Assembly: GCA_020056645.1 (NCBI GenBank)
Contig: JAGVHJ010000252.1
Span: 1-18,645 of the forward strand
Direction: 5' to 3'
Length of the DNA: 18,645 bases
Source: Desulfobacterales bacterium
Lineage (GTDB): Bacteria; Desulfobacterota; Desulfobacteria; Desulfobacterales; JAHIVH01
The notes under the pieces are model-generated. The model was not told the origin of the DNA. It did not search any database and saw nothing but the letters and a program-made list of their open reading frames with translations. A program made the translations under genes and the position numbers. This document shows positions 16,857-18,645 of the stretch, piece by piece (position 1 is the stretch's first letter; each line of letters opens with the position of its first letter).

Positions 16857-16914
16857 AAAGAAACATGCACACAGGCTCGATCGACGTCATGAAAGCGTCA
16901 ACCGCCCGCCAGGA
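16857..16914. other. Short convergent intergenic gap
   Basis: 58 bases lie between two stop codons facing each other. I find no stem with a U-run on either strand, so no terminator is called. Confidence 0.6.
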
Positions 16915-18483
16915 TCAAAAGGGAAAGGGATCCCCCGTGGCCGGTTCTTGGAGCTTGTTCTCTTCGGGTTTCCGGGACTTGCCATGAACGCGATTTCCTT
17001 CCACATAGATCGATTTATGGGGAAGGGATGGGCAGGCGTATTCACAGGCGCCGCAACCCACACAGAGGTCGGGAAACACCACCGGAACCCGAAGCCCTCC
17101 TTCAACGGTCATGTTCACAGCCTTGGTGGGGCAATGCTCGGAGCAGGCGCCGCACTCGGTCTTTTGCGTGATCACGATGCAATTTTCACGGATAAAATGG
17201 ACCCGGCCCACCTGGACCTCTTTTTTCTCCCCACGGGTCAGGGGGAGAATCGCCCCGGTGGGGCACACCTCGCCGCAGAGGGTGCATTCGTAATTGCAAA
17301 AACCGTGTCTGTTGGAAAGGTGGGGCATGAAAATCCCGACATTCCCGTAACGGACGATTCCCGGCTCGATCACGCGCCCCGGACACCGGGTCACGCAGAG
17401 ATAGCAGGCCGTGCATGCAGCGGTGAAGTGGGCGAAGCTCCCAGAGCCCGGCGGTGTCACGGGCTGGTTTTTCGTCACGGGGATTTTGTTTTTCATGAAC
17501 ACCCGCGCCCGGCTGGTCTGAGCCATCAGGTTTCCGGGAAAGCCGGCCATGACAATGAAGACCATTTGGATCAGATCCCGTCTGGCTTTGCTGATTTCCG
17601 GAACAGCGCTTTTTTCCCCGCCTCTTTTCATGGAAAAACGGATGGTTCCATTCGGACAACGGGAGATACAATTGAAGCACCCCACACAACGGCTCCCATA
17701 GACGACCCCTTTTTTCCAATCGATGCATTGGGCTTTACAGACCTTTTCACACACACCGCAGCCCGTGCATCTTGTTTTGGATAGTATAAGCCTGAAGAGG
17801 GCGGCGCGGGACACGAGTCCCAAAAGTGTTCCCACCGGGCAGAGGGTGTTGCAGTAAAGGCGTCCCCGCATGAAGGAGAGGTAAAAAATGAGGACCAGAT
17901 AGCCTACCCCAGCGGCCATCACCCCCAAGGAAAACCAACGCTGGGCCACGGGAGGGAGGCCATAACATCCCACCGTTTCAAGAATCCGCGACAGGCCGTT
18001 ATTCACGAGGAGGATCACGGGCCGGACAAAAAGCGTCATCTCCCTTCCAAAAATGCTGAAGGGGTCGAGAAGGGTGATCGGGGAAAGAGATCCTGACAGA
18101 AACACCAGGAGAGCGACGAGAAGCACACCGGCCCTCACCCGTGTAAAAGGCTCAGCATGGGAAAAAGCCATTCTCCCGGACCTGATCCGGCTCACCAGGT
18201 CCATGATGGTTCCCAGAGGGCAGAGAAAGGAGCAGTAAACCCTTCCAAAGAGGGCCGTTAAAATCAGCACCAGAACGAAGCCGGCGAAAAGGTCCGCCGC
18301 GCCTCCGGCCAGAGTTTTCATAAGAGAGGGAAGGAACTGGAGATAAACCACGGCCTTCACAAACCAAGCTGGAAGCCCTGCGTGGATATCGAGAAAAACA
18401 AGGGCCACAAGGAAAAGGGTGATCAGGGAAATCCAGCATCTGATGGTTCTTAGGGAAAAAGAAATTGTTGAAATACCATTCAT
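16915..18483 (-). CDS. Membrane polyferredoxin: NapH-like membrane part fused to NapG-like multi-4Fe-4S part
   Basis: The protein has 522 residues. The N-terminal membrane part (about 12-230) has four or five hydrophobic segments and two CxxxCP motifs, C84SFLCP and C211NTLCP, the mark of NapH/NosR-type quinol-linked proteins. A first ferredoxin domain follows (C239, C242, C245, C249 and C266, C269, C272, C276). Then comes an Arg301-Arg302 pair (SKARRDLIQ) before a short hydrophobic stretch, and a second Fe-S region with Cys groups at 357-367, 396-407, 444-451 and 474-484, like NapG/MauM ferredoxins. NapH and NapG, normally separate, carry electrons between the quinone pool and a partner enzyme. 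The likely role here is membrane electron transfer, possibly with the neighbouring Mo enzyme, although the two genes are convergent and not one operon. ATG 18483 is supported by GGAGG five bases upstream; an overlapping ATG at 18487 is in another frame. Confidence 0.9.
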   Translation of the reverse strand: MNGISTISFSLRTIRCWISLITLFLVALVFLDIHAGLPAWFVKAVVYLQFLPSLMKTLAGGAADLFAGFVLVLILTALFGRVYCSFLCPLGTIMDLVSRIRSGRMAFSHAEPFTRVRAGVLLVALLVFLSGSLSPITLLDPFSIFGREMTLFVRPVILLVNNGLSRILETVGCYGLPPVAQRWFSLGVMAAGVGYLVLIFYLSFMRGRLYCNTLCPVGTLLGLVSRAALFRLILSKTRCTGCGVCEKVCKAQCIDWKKGVVYGSRCVGCFNCISRCPNGTIRFSMKRGGEKSAVPEISKARRDLIQMVFIVMAGFPGNLMAQTSRARVFMKNKIPVTKNQPVTPPGSGSFAHFTAACTACYLCVTRCPGRVIEPGIVRYGNVGIFMPHLSNRHGFCNYECTLCGEVCPTGAILPLTRGEKKEVQVGRVHFIRENCIVITQKTECGACSEHCPTKAVNMTVEGGLRVPVVFPDLCVGCGACEYACPSLPHKSIYVEGNRVHGKSRKPEENKLQEPATGDPFPF

Positions 18484-18487
18484 TCAT

Positions 18488-18499
18488 GCCTCCGGAGGC
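18488..18499. repeat. Perfect 12-bp palindrome overlapping the ribosome binding site
   Basis: GCCTCCGGAGGC is its own reverse complement and contains the GGAGG Shine-Dalgarno (18489-18493, read on the minus strand) of the polyferredoxin gene, five bases before its ATG. Confidence 0.6.
18489..18493 (-). promoter_or_regulatory. Ribosome binding site of the polyferredoxin gene
   Basis: GGAGG on the minus strand sits five bases before ATG 18483. It decides between the overlapping ATGs at 18487 and 18483 in favour of 18483, whose frame encodes the Fe-S protein. Confidence 0.65.
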
Positions 18500-18517
18500 C
18501 AGATTTTAAAAATCTGG
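18499..18517. repeat. 19-bp inverted repeat upstream of the polyferredoxin gene
   Basis: CCAGATTTT and AAAATCTGG are perfect 9-base arms around a single A. It lies directly next to the 12-bp palindrome. As DNA it looks like a dimeric-regulator site; as RNA it could form a 7-bp stem with a 5-base loop in the leader. Confidence 0.6.
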
Positions 18518-18645
18518 ACCAATAGGCTTGAGCATTGGACGATTGCAGATCGTTCAGATGACATCAATTCTTATTTCTAAAAGCGGCTAAACAATGTGTT
18601 TGTCACCCTTCTCAAAAGGCTGGATCCGGCAGGGCCGCCGCCGGC
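18500..18645. other. Right-edge region without a supportable gene
   Basis: About 145 bases. Apart from the inverted repeat at its left end, I see no clear promoter for the minus-strand gene. The last ~40 bases become GC-rich, and several minus-strand frames are open from the edge, so the 3' end of a further gene may lie here, but no frame encodes recognisable sequence. Confidence 0.4.

Noticed and set aside
16857..16914. Bidirectional terminator between the convergent genes
   Set aside because: Only a weak 4-base pairing (GACG ... CGTC) is present and there is no T-run on either side.
16948..17784. Long open frame of 278 codons on the + strand
   Set aside because: It lies antisense to the polyferredoxin gene, whose cysteine motifs are unmistakable; the frame has low-complexity Gly/His-rich sequence with no recognisable domain.
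18577..18645. 3' end of another minus-strand gene at the right edge
   Set aside because: All three minus-strand frames are open for 30 or more bases from the edge and none gives recognisable sequence, so no frame can be chosen.
18594..18645. Start of a + strand gene at ATG 18594
   Set aside because: It has no Shine-Dalgarno and only 17 codons before the edge, with no recognisable sequence.

Overview
The window looks like one locus of an anaerobic, mid-GC bacterium. It carries a multimodular non-ribosomal peptide synthetase (NRPS) operon on the + strand, followed by two redox genes that face each other. The redox genes are a cytosolic molybdopterin/4Fe-4S oxidoreductase and a membrane polyferredoxin. 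This pairing would fit a Desulfobacterota-like anaerobe, but there is no rRNA or marker gene, so the placement is a weak inference.

Layout. Positions 2-7123: an NRPS open at the left edge, with domains (partial C)-A1-T1-C2-A2-T2-C3. Positions 7120-13338: a second NRPS that overlaps the first by ATGA, with domains A3-T3-C4-A4-T4-R. Positions 13351-14532: an acyltransferase-like (GNAT-type) protein 12 bases further on, with a strong Shine-Dalgarno, so it very likely shares the transcript. Positions 14533-14702: an intergenic region holding a perfect 14-bp palindrome and a candidate promoter. Positions 14703-16856: the molybdopterin oxidoreductase. Positions 18483-16915 (minus strand): a 522-residue NapH/NapG-like iron-sulfur membrane protein, convergent with the Mo enzyme. 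The last ~160 bases hold two adjacent palindromes that abut or overlap this gene's ribosome binding site, and no gene I can support.

How the genes work together. Four adenylation domains (A1-A4) and four carrier domains are visible. The line ends in an NAD(P)H-dependent thioester reductase, not a thioesterase, so the peptide should leave as a C-terminal aldehyde or alcohol. My hand reading of the A-domain pockets gives Lys-like codes for A2 and A4, while A1 and A3 are unassigned. The simplest prediction is a peptide ending X-Lys-X-(Lys/Orn)-al, which could close to a cyclic imine or hemiaminal and act like known peptide-aldehyde protease inhibitors. The GNAT-like protein may acylate a free amine. 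No thioesterase, epimerase, MbtH, phosphopantetheinyl transferase or exporter is present in the window. The NRPS is split inside a module, between C3 and A3, and the bases just before the second start codon read as leftover C-A linker in the second gene's frame.
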